Shown here one piece after another: positions 25,296-32,591 of a DNA stretch of 38,866 nt (the stretch's first letter is position 1; every line of letters begins with the position of its first letter). Source of the stretch: an uncultured Sphingorhabdus sp. (GTDB lineage Bacteria > Pseudomonadota > Alphaproteobacteria > Sphingomonadales > Sphingomonadaceae); assembly GCA_937944295.1 (NCBI GenBank), contig CALDZL010000058.1:1-38866 (forward strand), given 5' to 3'. The notes below the pieces were generated by a model. It saw only the letters and a program-made list of their open reading frames with translations. It was not told the origin of the DNA and searched no databases. A program made the position numbers and the translations under genes.

Positions 25296-25358
25296 TATAG
25301 CCCATAGTTCTGATTCATTGGTCCTGATGGTGCGTGATGGTAATGCGCTATGGGTATA
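25296..25358 (+). promoter_or_regulatory. long-range stem covering the rnpA start codon
   Basis: TATAgCCCATAG (25296-25307) can pair with CTATGGGTATA (25348-25358), giving 11 base pairs with one bulged G. The rnpA ATG at 25350-25352 lies inside the stem. The loop is 40 bases. If it forms, it would hide the start codon and hold down RNase P protein synthesis. Confidence 0.4.
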
Positions 25359-25757
25359 AAGTTCAAACCCTATAATATGATTCAAAATAGGTCAGATTTT
25401 CTGGCTGCTAATAAAGGTCACCGATTCGCGTCCAAGGGCTTTGTTTTATTGGTCCATGATCGCAAAGATGGGGATGATTCGCTGCGTTTAGGCATCACAG
25501 TGACCAAAAAAATTGGTAATGCAGTAGTGCGTAATAGCATGAAAAGGCGTCTTCGTTCGCTGGCACGCGAATTTCTGGCAGATGGCGGCAAAGCAGGCGC
25601 TGATCATATCTTAATAGGAAGGATTGGCGGAATAGACCGTGAATATGCATTGATGCGCGAAGATATGAGAGCAGCGCTGAGCAAAATCGCAAACAGACAG
25701 TTTAAAGCGATTGCTCTAACCAAGCCACCAACCAACAGTGAAGAAAAAAATAGATGA
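25350..25757 (+). CDS. rnpA: ribonuclease P protein component
   Basis: This 135-residue basic protein binds the RNase P RNA for 5' tRNA maturation. Its core motif is [26 protein letters not shown] (about 49-74), the RNR signature, following [21 protein letters not shown] keep the ATG at 25350 because the family has about nine residues before the DFLAA motif, but a second ATG at 25377 is possible. The 3' end overlaps yidD by four bases (ATGA). A stem upstream could sequester the first start. Confidence 0.95.
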   Translation: MGIKFKPYNMIQNRSDFLAANKGHRFASKGFVLLVHDRKDGDDSLRLGITVTKKIGNAVVRNSMKRRLRSLAREFLADGGKAGADHILIGRIGGIDREYALMREDMRAALSKIANRQFKAIALTKPPTNSEEKNR

Positions 25758-25987
25758 TAGGACAGGCCATGATTTGGATTGCAAAATTATGGCAATGGGG
25801 GCCATCGCGTATTTTACCGCCTTCTTGCCGCTATAGCCCTAGCTGTTCCAACTATATGATAGAGGCCGTTCAAACATTTGGCGCAATTAAAGGTGGATGG
25901 TTGGGCATTAAACGGCTATTGCGCTGTCATCCATGGGGCGGATGCGGATATGATCCTGTACCTGGCAATACTAATGAAGATAAATAA
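25754..25987 (+). CDS. yidD: membrane protein insertion efficiency factor YidD
   Basis: This 77-residue protein contains the YidD pattern [24 protein letters not shown] and [12 protein letters not shown], with cysteines at fixed positions. YidD helps inner-membrane insertion together with YidC. The ATGA overlap with rnpA suggests translational coupling. An alternative ATG lies at 25769 (MIWIAKLW). The C-terminus ends soon after PGNTNEDK, as in the family. Confidence 0.93.
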   Translation: MIGQAMIWIAKLWQWGPSRILPPSCRYSPSCSNYMIEAVQTFGAIKGGWLGIKRLLRCHPWGGCGYDPVPGNTNEDK

Positions 25988-26001
25988 CAGGGAATTTTAA
26001 C

Positions 26002-27870
26002 GTGGAAGATCGCCGTAATTTGATATTGGCCATCCTGCTGACGGGTTTGGTATTATTCGGATGGCCCTATGTAATAAATTATTTTTATCCGCAGCCCGAG
26101 CCTACGGTCGAACAAATAGCTGCACAAAAAGCTGATAAAACTGGTGCAAGCACAGGCAATTCATCTGATATTAGTACCCTAAGTGCCAATGCAGCTCCAA
26201 AGAAAATATTAACAGTAGCGCAAGCCCTCAAAACCAATGCCCGCGTTAAGATCGAAACGCCCAAATTATCAGGTTCGATCAATCTTGAGGGTGCCAAAAT
26301 TGATGATATATTGCTGCTTGCGCACCGTACAGAATTGGCTGATGATTCACCTAAGGTCCGCCTATTCGCACCAATAGGAACCAAAGATGCTTATTATGCG
26401 AGTTTTGGATGGGTTGGTAAAGGCGCGCAACTGCCCGATACGAAAACAGTCTGGACGCCCTCGGCGCCTATATTATCACCGAAAAGCCCTATCACATTGG
26501 ATTGGACTAATCCTCAAGGTCAGAAATTTGAAATATTATTTTCTATTGATGACAATTATATGATCAATGTCACGCAAAAATTCACCAACAGCAGTGGTCA
26601 AATAGCGACCCAAAACGCTGCGGATATATCAGAAGATGCTACAAATGATGAAAATATAGCACTGACAGCATCGCAAAATACAGCGACTCAAGATGTTGAG
26701 ATTGCTCCGTTTGGATTATTAAACCGCGCAACCGCCCCCGAAGACCAAGGCTTTTGGAATGTCCATGTTGGTCCAATGGGCGTATTTAATGACGTTGCTG
26801 ATTATGATTGGGGATATGATGATGTAGAAGAAGCCACTGGTGGCGTTGATTTTGCTTCAAAAGGAGGATGGTTGGGTTTTACCGACAAATATTGGCTCGG
26901 TGCTCTCATCCCCGATCAATCCGCTGCTATCAAGGCCAAATTCACCGCACCCGATGGCAATTATCAAACTATCATGGTACGCGAAACTCAGGACCAAGTC
27001 GCAGCTGGCGCAAGCATATCGCATAATAGCCGTCTGTTTGCTGGTGCAAAAGAAGTCGTAATATTAGATAAATATACCGATGAATATGGCGTACCAAAGT
27101 TTGATCTCGCTATTGATTGGGGATGGTTTCGCGTTATCGAAAAATTCTTTTTCCTAATATTGAATACTTTTTTTGGATGGTTTGATAATTTTGGTTTTGC
27201 CATCATTGGCCTTACCATTGTGGTACGCGGCCTTATGTTCCCTATCGCCCAGAAACAGTTTAAATCCATGGCTGTGATGCGCACTTTACAGCCTAAAATG
27301 AAGAAAATTCAAGATAAGTTTAAGGACGATAAGCAAAAGCAACAACAAGAGATTATGAAGCTTTACAAAGACGAAAAAGCCAATCCATTAGCGGGTTGCT
27401 TGCCTATGCTCATCCAAATCCCGATTTTCTTTGCACTTTATAAATTGCTGCTACTATCGATTGAAATGCGCCATCAGCCATTCATATTATGGATTAAAGA
27501 CCTCTCGGTCCCTGACCCTCTAACGCCCATCAACCTATTCGGGTTAATACCGTTCACGCCGCCACCCTTTATCGCCATTGGTATATTGCCAATTTTACTG
27601 GGTGTATCAATGTGGGCAATGCTGCGCCTAAACCCGCAACCAACCGATGAAATTCAAAAACAAATATTTGGACTCATGCCATGGTTTTTAATGTTCATCA
27701 TGGCACCATTTGCCGCAGGCTTGCAGCTTTATTGGGTGGTATCAAACCTCCTTACAATTGCACAGCAAAAATGGCTCTATTCGCGTTATCCAGAGATAAA
27801 AGCGCAAATGGCCAAGGAAGCGGCTGAAAAGGCGGCTGAAAAAGCCGCCAAAAAAGCGGCAGAATCATAA
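26002..27870 (+). CDS. yidC: membrane protein insertase YidC
   Basis: This is a 622-residue inner-membrane insertase of the YidC/Oxa1/Alb3 family. Residues 1-30 hold the first helix (LILAILLTGLVLFGWPYVI). The periplasmic beta-supersandwich domain extends to about residue 370, and the conserved five-helix insertase core follows, with NPLAGCLPMLIQIPIFFALYKLLL and FVYRs-like helices near the C-terminus. The tail AAEKAAEKAAKKAAES is a short Ala/Lys repeat. The start is GTG at 26002 after an AGGGA site. It is followed by engB after 5 nt. Confidence 0.96.
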   Translation: MEDRRNLILAILLTGLVLFGWPYVINYFYPQPEPTVEQIAAQKADKTGASTGNSSDISTLSANAAPKKILTVAQALKTNARVKIETPKLSGSINLEGAKIDDILLLAHRTELADDSPKVRLFAPIGTKDAYYASFGWVGKGAQLPDTKTVWTPSAPILSPKSPITLDWTNPQGQKFEILFSIDDNYMINVTQKFTNSSGQIATQNAADISEDATNDENIALTASQNTATQDVEIAPFGLLNRATAPEDQGFWNVHVGPMGVFNDVADYDWGYDDVEEATGGVDFASKGGWLGFTDKYWLGALIPDQSAAIKAKFTAPDGNYQTIMVRETQDQVAAGASISHNSRLFAGAKEVVILDKYTDEYGVPKFDLAIDWGWFRVIEKFFFLILNTFFGWFDNFGFAIIGLTIVVRGLMFPIAQKQFKSMAVMRTLQPKMKKIQDKFKDDKQKQQQEIMKLYKDEKANPLAGCLPMLIQIPIFFALYKLLLLSIEMRHQPFILWIKDLSVPDPLTPINLFGLIPFTPPPFIAIGILPILLGVSMWAMLRLNPQPTDEIQKQIFGLMPWFLMFIMAPFAAGLQLYWVVSNLLTIAQQKWLYSRYPEIKAQMAKEAAEKAAEKAAKKAAES

Positions 27871-27875
27871 AGATC

Positions 27876-28514
27876 GTGATAGAAGAAAACAACGCAGTGC
27901 GAGTAAATCGGATATTCTCTGGCCCGATTGCGTTCTTGCGTTCCGCGCCAAAATTAGAATTTCTGCCCGATCCGGACGTGGTTGAAATAGCCTTTGCGGG
28001 TCGTTCTAATGTCGGCAAATCATCGCTTATCAATGCCATAACCAAACGCAATGGTCTGGCCCGTGCATCCAATACGCCTGGGCGCACGCAGGAGTTAAAC
28101 TTTTTTGATGTTGGCGACCCATTGCTTTTTCGTATCGTCGATATGCCAGGCTATGGCTATGCGAAAGCGCCTGTGCAAACGGTCAAAAAATGGCGCTATC
28201 TTATCAATGATTATTTGCGCGGACGTCAGGTTTTAAAACGTACATTTGTTTTAATAGACAGCAGGCGCGGTATTAAAGACGTCGATCATGATATTATGAA
28301 AATGCTTGATGAAGCAGCGGTAAGCTATCGCATCATCCTCACTAAGGTTGATAAGATTAAAAATAGCGAGTTAGAAAAAGTGAAAGCACAAACTTTACGC
28401 GCTCTATCCAAACATCCCGCAGCCTATCCTGAAATTTCAATTACATCCGCAGAGAAAAAAATGGGCATAGTTGAACTGCAAGAAATTATATTGGATAGTG
28501 TCATAGAATATTAA
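27876..28514 (+). CDS. engB: ribosome biogenesis GTPase EngB/YihA
   Basis: This 212-residue GTPase assists large-subunit assembly. G1 is GRSNVGKSS (42-50), G3 is DMPGYGYAKAP, G4 is TKVDK and G5 is SAEK, and the TPGRT element is characteristic of EngB. The start is a GTG at 27876, only 5 nt after yidC and lacking a clear ribosome site, so coupled translation is likely. It is the last gene of the rpmH block. Downstream genes up to dapE are unrelated to ribosome function. Confidence 0.96.
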   Translation: MIEENNAVRVNRIFSGPIAFLRSAPKLEFLPDPDVVEIAFAGRSNVGKSSLINAITKRNGLARASNTPGRTQELNFFDVGDPLLFRIVDMPGYGYAKAPVQTVKKWRYLINDYLRGRQVLKRTFVLIDSRRGIKDVDHDIMKMLDEAAVSYRIILTKVDKIKNSELEKVKAQTLRALSKHPAAYPEISITSAEKKMGIVELQEIILDSVIEY

Positions 28515-28528
28515 CCATAGAGGTTTGA

Positions 28529-29188
28529 ATGAAATTAATTATAGGCAATAAAAAATATTCAAGCTGGTCTTTAAGAGGCTGGCTCGCTTGTAAGCAATCG
28601 GGGCTGAGCTTTACGGAAGAGGTCGTATCGCTACATGACAAAGATTGGGAAGTTCGCAAAGTCCAGAGTGATCTCATCCCTTCTGCTGGCAAGGTCCCAA
28701 CGCTCTGGGATGGCGAAACAGTTGTTTGGGATTCACTCGCCATCATCGATTGGCTTGCCGATAAAGTAGGTCATGAGCGTTTTTGGCCGAAAGACCCTGT
28801 CGCAAATGCAATGGCACGCAGCCTTTGCGCAGAGATGCATAGTGGCTTTCAATCATTGCGTGCCCAATGTCCCATGAATATAGGCCCATCACATGTAGAT
28901 TTCAAACCTGATGAAGCTTGCAAACAAGATGCATTGCGTATCATTAGCCTATGGGCAGAAGCTAGGTCACGCTTTGGCGGTAATGGGCCTTATCTATTTG
29001 GTACATTTAGTGCTGCCGATATTATGTATGCGCCTATCGTAAGCCGTTTTCATACTTATGGTTTTACACTGCCTGGTTTTGCGGCAGCCTATAGTGATGC
29101 GATCATACAACATAGCTGGATTGAAGAATGGGTTACAGCTGCTCAAAGAGAAAAATGGGTTTTAAAACGGTTCGAGATTGAAACTTAA
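28529..29188 (+). CDS. glutathione S-transferase family protein
   Basis: This 219-residue cytosolic GST-like protein begins MKLIIGNKKYSSWSLRGWLACKQ, where Ser residues SSWS sit at the usual active-site position. PSAGKVPTLWD carries the cis-Pro, and WDSLAIIDWLADK the glutathione-binding segment. The C-terminal domain is helical with an NGPYLFGTFSAADIMYAP motif. It is related to GSTs acting on diverse electrophiles, but no substrate is evident. AGAGG precedes the ATG. It is unrelated in sequence detail to the GST at 1494. Confidence 0.9.
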   Translation: MKLIIGNKKYSSWSLRGWLACKQSGLSFTEEVVSLHDKDWEVRKVQSDLIPSAGKVPTLWDGETVVWDSLAIIDWLADKVGHERFWPKDPVANAMARSLCAEMHSGFQSLRAQCPMNIGPSHVDFKPDEACKQDALRIISLWAEARSRFGGNGPYLFGTFSAADIMYAPIVSRFHTYGFTLPGFAAAYSDAIIQHSWIEEWVTAAQREKWVLKRFEIET

Positions 29189-29581
29189 TATATTTGCGTA
29201 ACAGCAACCCTAAGCTTATAAATTCAATAGATATTCCCATAAAGGAAACAGAATCACAATTAATGACAGGCATGAATCAGCGTTAAACAGTGCATGATTC
29301 ACCATAAAATGTGATTATTTATTAATGATTATTATAACTTTGAGCTATTTTACATCATTTACCTTAAAAAAAAATTGTTGTTAATCAATTGCTTGTATAT
29401 ATTCAACAAAAATTCCTACAAATTTTATCTATACTATGGTCAAAAGGTGTTGTAGCCAAATCTTTCGTCAGCATCATTACACATGATAGTTGGCGGCCAT
29501 GATTTTTAGATTGTACAGGGAAATAAAGCCTGATCGATCGTTACAATGAATGGTGATCGATTAGGAAGGAAAGGATCAAAA
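29189..29581 (+). promoter_or_regulatory. leader and upstream region of the Cys-rich gene
   Basis: No protein gene fits. A sigma-70-like promoter is present as TTGTTG (29375-29380), a 17-base spacer and TATATT (29398-29403), giving a start near 29410 and a leader of about 170 nt. At 29531-29563, TGATCGATC and GATCGATTA are complementary across 15 bases, just before the purine-rich ribosome site (29564-29575). The leader is long enough for a regulatory element, though none was recognised. Confidence 0.45.
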
Positions 29582-29935
29582 ATGAGAAAAACTAAACTTG
29601 CATCTATGCTAGCAGTAGCTGGCGGTCTTGCAATCGCAACAAGCGCTTGTTCATCAGAAACAGCTTCGGACGCAGCTTGTGCTGTTCAATGTGCAGCATG
29701 TGGTGCAGCTTGTTCAGCAGGTTGTGCGGCTTGTGCAGTTGGTTGTGCAGCGGCATGCGGCGCATGTGCAGTTGGTTGTGCAGCAGCTTGTGGCGCATGT
29801 GCAGTTGGCTGTGCAGCAGCTTGTGCAGCTTGCGCAGTATCTTGTGCGGCATGTGGAGCAGCTTGCGGCGCAGCATGTGGTGCAGCTTGCGGCGCGGCGT
29901 GTGCAGCGTGCGGGGCAGCATGTGCAGCTAGCTAA
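29582..29935 (+). CDS. exported Cys/Ala repeat protein with a cysteine stripe, unknown function
   Basis: The 117-residue precursor has a signal peptide (MRKTKLASMLAVAGGLAIATSAC, with ATSAC possibly a lipobox at Cys23). The remaining part contains only Ala, Gly, Cys, Val, Ser and a few others, with 24 Cys in all. The spacing alternates between three and four residues, so Cys recur on one face of an alpha-helix. Three units of the 11-residue form CAVGCAAACGA are near-perfect tandem copies. Eleven residues in three turns gives a straight stripe. Such an arrangement would suit soft-metal binding or thiol redox work, although no His or Met is present. The start at 29582 has a strong AGGAAGGAAAGGA site and the signal peptide. 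I do not recognise a family. Confidence 0.85.
   Translation: MRKTKLASMLAVAGGLAIATSACSSETASDAACAVQCAACGAACSAGCAACAVGCAAACGACAVGCAAACGACAVGCAAACAACAVSCAACGAACGAACGAACGAACAACGAACAAS
29732..29830 (+). repeat. three tandem 33-bp repeats inside the Cys-rich gene
   Basis: Units at 29732-29764, 29765-29797 and 29798-29830 each encode CAVGCAAAC followed by two small residues. They differ at only a few third-codon positions and in the last unit. They are flanked by further C-x-x-C and C-x-x-x-C coding sequence of similar composition. The array could expand or contract by recombination or slippage. Confidence 0.7.
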
Positions 29936-29957
29936 AGCATAGCTATACAATATTAAG

Positions 29958-29989
29958 AAGACGGCACCTTGTGGTGTCGTCTTTTTTTT
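29958..29989 (+). terminator. rho-independent terminator of the Cys-rich gene
   Basis: GACGGCACC (29960-29968) pairs with GGTGTCGTC (29973-29981), with one G-U pair and a four-base loop TTGT. The stem is flanked by A residues and followed by eight T (29982-29989). It lies 22 bases after the stop codon and insulates the gene from the next one. Confidence 0.9.
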
Positions 29990-30153
29990 GCCTACAATAT
30001 TGGGTATACCGCAGTGTGAGCTCCGTGATATTGTTTAAAAATATCAAAATTTACCTGATCAATTATTTATACAAAATAGCGAATAAACCCTGTATTTTTG
30101 CAACAGCTATCACCATAATAGATAATGAACAGATTTAATTTGGAGTAATACGA

Positions 30154-30828
30154 ATGTCTGCAGATAAATGTACAGCACAATTGGCAGCGGCTGAAACTGT
30201 AATTGAAACAATCGTGGCCATGGCACAAGAGGGCAAGCCTCTTATGCAACGTGTATTACCAGAAGATGATATCAAATGGTGGGAACATTATCCAAAATTA
30301 GATGCCCGCAGCAAAAGCTGTAAAGCAAGATGGTATTATCATGTCCATAAACCTGGATCGCGCAGTCCTGATGAACATGGGCATTTTCACCTATTCCTCG
30401 ACAAATCTCAAATAAAAAAAGCATCGCGCACCATTGCTAAACCTGTCCATTATAGAAATAAGAAAAAGGCACGCGTTACCCATTTAATAGCATTATCTAT
30501 AGACAAAAATGGTATCCCACGTGAATGGTTTACGACCAACCGCTGGGTTACCGATGAGTGGATGTATCCTGCCAAAACAATGACCAACCATATGCCTCTC
30601 TATAATGTAAATGACACAGCAGAAGATAAGCTAGTCAATAAATTAATTACTGCAATGGTTCGACTTTACAGCGATGAGATAGAAGAATTATTGCATGAAC
30701 GCGATGCCAAACTTAAAGAAATTGGTGCGGGTAGAGATGCTCCTGAATTATATAATAAAGGCAATGAGGTATTGTCTTCGCGCATGATTGATCTGGATGT
30801 AAAAATAGAATCTCTGGAAGCCGAATGA
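30154..30828 (+). CDS. conserved protein of unknown function, DUF6969-like
   Basis: This 224-residue soluble protein carries a cluster of His, Trp and Tyr: KWWEHYPKLDARS (41-53), RWYYHVHKPG (59-68), DEHGHFHLFL (73-82), then HLIALSIDKNGIPREWFTTNRWVTDEW (110-136). Five closely spaced His could bind a metal. The C-terminal 60 residues are helical and acidic. I think it matches DUF6969, but this is from memory of the pattern. TGGAG precedes the ATG. The gene overlaps dapE by four bases (ATGA), so it is translated together with dapE. Its role is unknown. Confidence 0.75.
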   Translation: MSADKCTAQLAAAETVIETIVAMAQEGKPLMQRVLPEDDIKWWEHYPKLDARSKSCKARWYYHVHKPGSRSPDEHGHFHLFLDKSQIKKASRTIAKPVHYRNKKKARVTHLIALSIDKNGIPREWFTTNRWVTDEWMYPAKTMTNHMPLYNVNDTAEDKLVNKLITAMVRLYSDEIEELLHERDAKLKEIGAGRDAPELYNKGNEVLSSRMIDLDVKIESLEAE

Positions 30829-31943
30829 GTCGTGCCTGTGAAGTCGCCAAAAAGCTTATAGAATGCCCAAGCGTAACCCCGGCAACAGGGCAAGTTTTTG
30901 ATAGTTTAGAAAATATCCTAAAACCACTTGGTTTTAATGTGCATCGCTTTGTCGAGGGAGAAGCCCCTGATGGCCCAGTAGAAAATTTATTCGCTATACG
31001 CGGAACACGCGGTCCGCACTTTGCCTATGCAGGGCATGTTGATGTTGTGCCGCCAGGCGATGGCTGGAGCAGTGATCCTTTTGTTCCTGAAATCCGTGAC
31101 GGATTATTATATGGGCGCGGAGCTGTGGACATGAAGGGCAGCATAGCATCCTTTATTGCGGCATTAGATACGATCTCATCAGATACAGGCATAATCAGCA
31201 TGATAATCACTGGTGATGAAGAAGGACCCGCTACCTATGGTACCAAATCTATTATGCGCTATATGAAAGAACATAATATTGTCCCTGATACTTGCTTGGT
31301 CGGAGAGCCGACTTCGGTCCATACATTAGGCGATATGATAAAAATAGGCCGCCGTGGCAGTGTCAATATGTGGATTACAGTCGATGGAATGCAGGGCCAT
31401 GTTGCCTATCCGCATTTGGCTGATAACCCGATCACCAAATTAACCGCGATCATGCATGAGGTCGATTCGGTAATCTTGGATGAAGGAACCGACTGGTTCC
31501 AACCCAGTAATATTGAATTTACCGATCTTACCGTTGGTAATCCCGCACATAATGTCATTCCAGCACAAGCACAGGCAAGGCTCTCAATTCGGTTCAACGA
31601 TAAGCATAGCGGTCAACAGTTGGTTGATCAAATAAGCGCTATTTCTATTCAGCATGGTGGTACAGTGGATGCGCGCATTTCAGGAGAACCATTTCTGACG
31701 CCACCTGGGGAGTTTTCCGATATAATCAGCAAGGCCATTAAAGAGACCATTGGAATTGAAACAGAATTATCAACCAGTGGGGGAACGAGTGACGCACGGT
31801 TTTTATCGAACCTCTGCCCTGTGGTAGAATTTGGTTTACGCAATGCGACCATGCATAAGTTGGATGAAGCAGCAGAGGTAGAAGATTTGGATAGATTGGC
31901 GGCCATTTATGCTAAAATCGCCAGTGCTGTCCTATCACGCTAA
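30825..31943 (+). CDS. dapE: succinyl-diaminopimelate desuccinylase
   Basis: This 372-residue M20 metallohydrolase releases succinate from N-succinyl-diaminopimelate in lysine and peptidoglycan precursor synthesis. Zinc-binding segments are YAGHVDVVPPG, GRGAVDMKGSIA, TGDEEGPATYGT (catalytic Glu pair) and VGEPTSV, with a further His near the C-terminus (TMHKLDE). The start overlaps the preceding gene by ATGA. It converges on smr with a 5-nt gap. lysC in the same pathway is at about 3.1 kb. Confidence 0.96.
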   Translation: MSRACEVAKKLIECPSVTPATGQVFDSLENILKPLGFNVHRFVEGEAPDGPVENLFAIRGTRGPHFAYAGHVDVVPPGDGWSSDPFVPEIRDGLLYGRGAVDMKGSIASFIAALDTISSDTGIISMIITGDEEGPATYGTKSIMRYMKEHNIVPDTCLVGEPTSVHTLGDMIKIGRRGSVNMWITVDGMQGHVAYPHLADNPITKLTAIMHEVDSVILDEGTDWFQPSNIEFTDLTVGNPAHNVIPAQAQARLSIRFNDKHSGQQLVDQISAISIQHGGTVDARISGEPFLTPPGEFSDIISKAIKETIGIETELSTSGGTSDARFLSNLCPVVEFGLRNATMHKLDEAAEVEDLDRLAAIYAKIASAVLSR

Positions 31944-31948
31944 TTACC

Positions 31949-32581
31949 CTATTTACGCAATATAATATAGAGAGCCCCAGCGCCGCCATGGCGTGGATGA
32001 GCGCTACGCACACTTGCTATATAATCACTATGCCGCGATGCAGAGAGCCAATCTCGCATGACCGCTCTTATACCGCCGCGTCCCTGTCCACTTGCCCGAT
32101 CATAATGATGTTGGCGTCCAGTAACCAGCAATATCACGCGCAGTTTTTGTAGCCTTGCTTGTTCCAATGCTCTATCCAGACGATTATAAGCGCTCTGTAA
32201 TCCAGCGCCATGCAAATCAATGCTAATATCTGGAATAACCATACCCTTATTCAGGCGCTTTTCCCAATGCCCATCCAATCCATTATGTCCCGCTTTTTGA
32301 CTGATATTAAGCGCATTTTGATTGGTTAGTCTATATGATCGTTTCGGCGAAGACTTAGCTTTAATGGGTTTATTTAGCGCATCCGCTAAATCATCACGTG
32401 TTGGGTGGAGAGTTTTTTGAACACGTGCATTATCAAGATATTCAATATTCCGTTTAATAGGCGCAGTAGAGGCTTTTATGCGCGCTACATTATGTTTTAT
32501 CTTACTGCTTGAGATGGGCGTAATGCTCTCGACAACTTTGCGCCATAGCTCTTTTTCATCATCTCCTAGGTCGCGTGCCAT
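31949..32581 (-). CDS. Smr domain protein
   Basis: This 210-residue protein has an unstructured N-terminal half and a C-terminal Smr domain (about 130-210). Its motifs are ISIDLHGAGL, VILLVTGRQHH, GGIRAVMRDWL and HPRHGGAGALYIILRK, the nuclease-type DLHG and TGxGxH pattern. Smr proteins of this small class are associated with ribosome rescue or DNA/RNA cleavage. The ATG at 32581 is 11 nt after the mltA stop; an earlier in-frame start would lie within mltA. It belongs to the Tim44-like/mltA/smr operon. Confidence 0.88.
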   Translation of the reverse strand: MARDLGDDEKELWRKVVESITPISSSKIKHNVARIKASTAPIKRNIEYLDNARVQKTLHPTRDDLADALNKPIKAKSSPKRSYRLTNQNALNISQKAGHNGLDGHWEKRLNKGMVIPDISIDLHGAGLQSAYNRLDRALEQARLQKLRVILLVTGRQHHYDRASGQGRGGIRAVMRDWLSASRHSDYIASVRSAHPRHGGAGALYIILRK

Positions 32582-32591
32582 GATCCATCTA

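Noticed and set aside
29265-29310. Inverted GAATCA ... TGATTC as a terminator of the GST gene
   Set aside because: Only six pairs with a 15-base loop and no T-run.
29604-29950. Long minus-strand and other-frame open frames opposite the Cys-rich gene
   Set aside because: They arise from the repetitive GCA/TGT codon pattern of the real gene. They lack ribosome sites and signal features, while the plus frame at 29582 has both plus a matching terminator.
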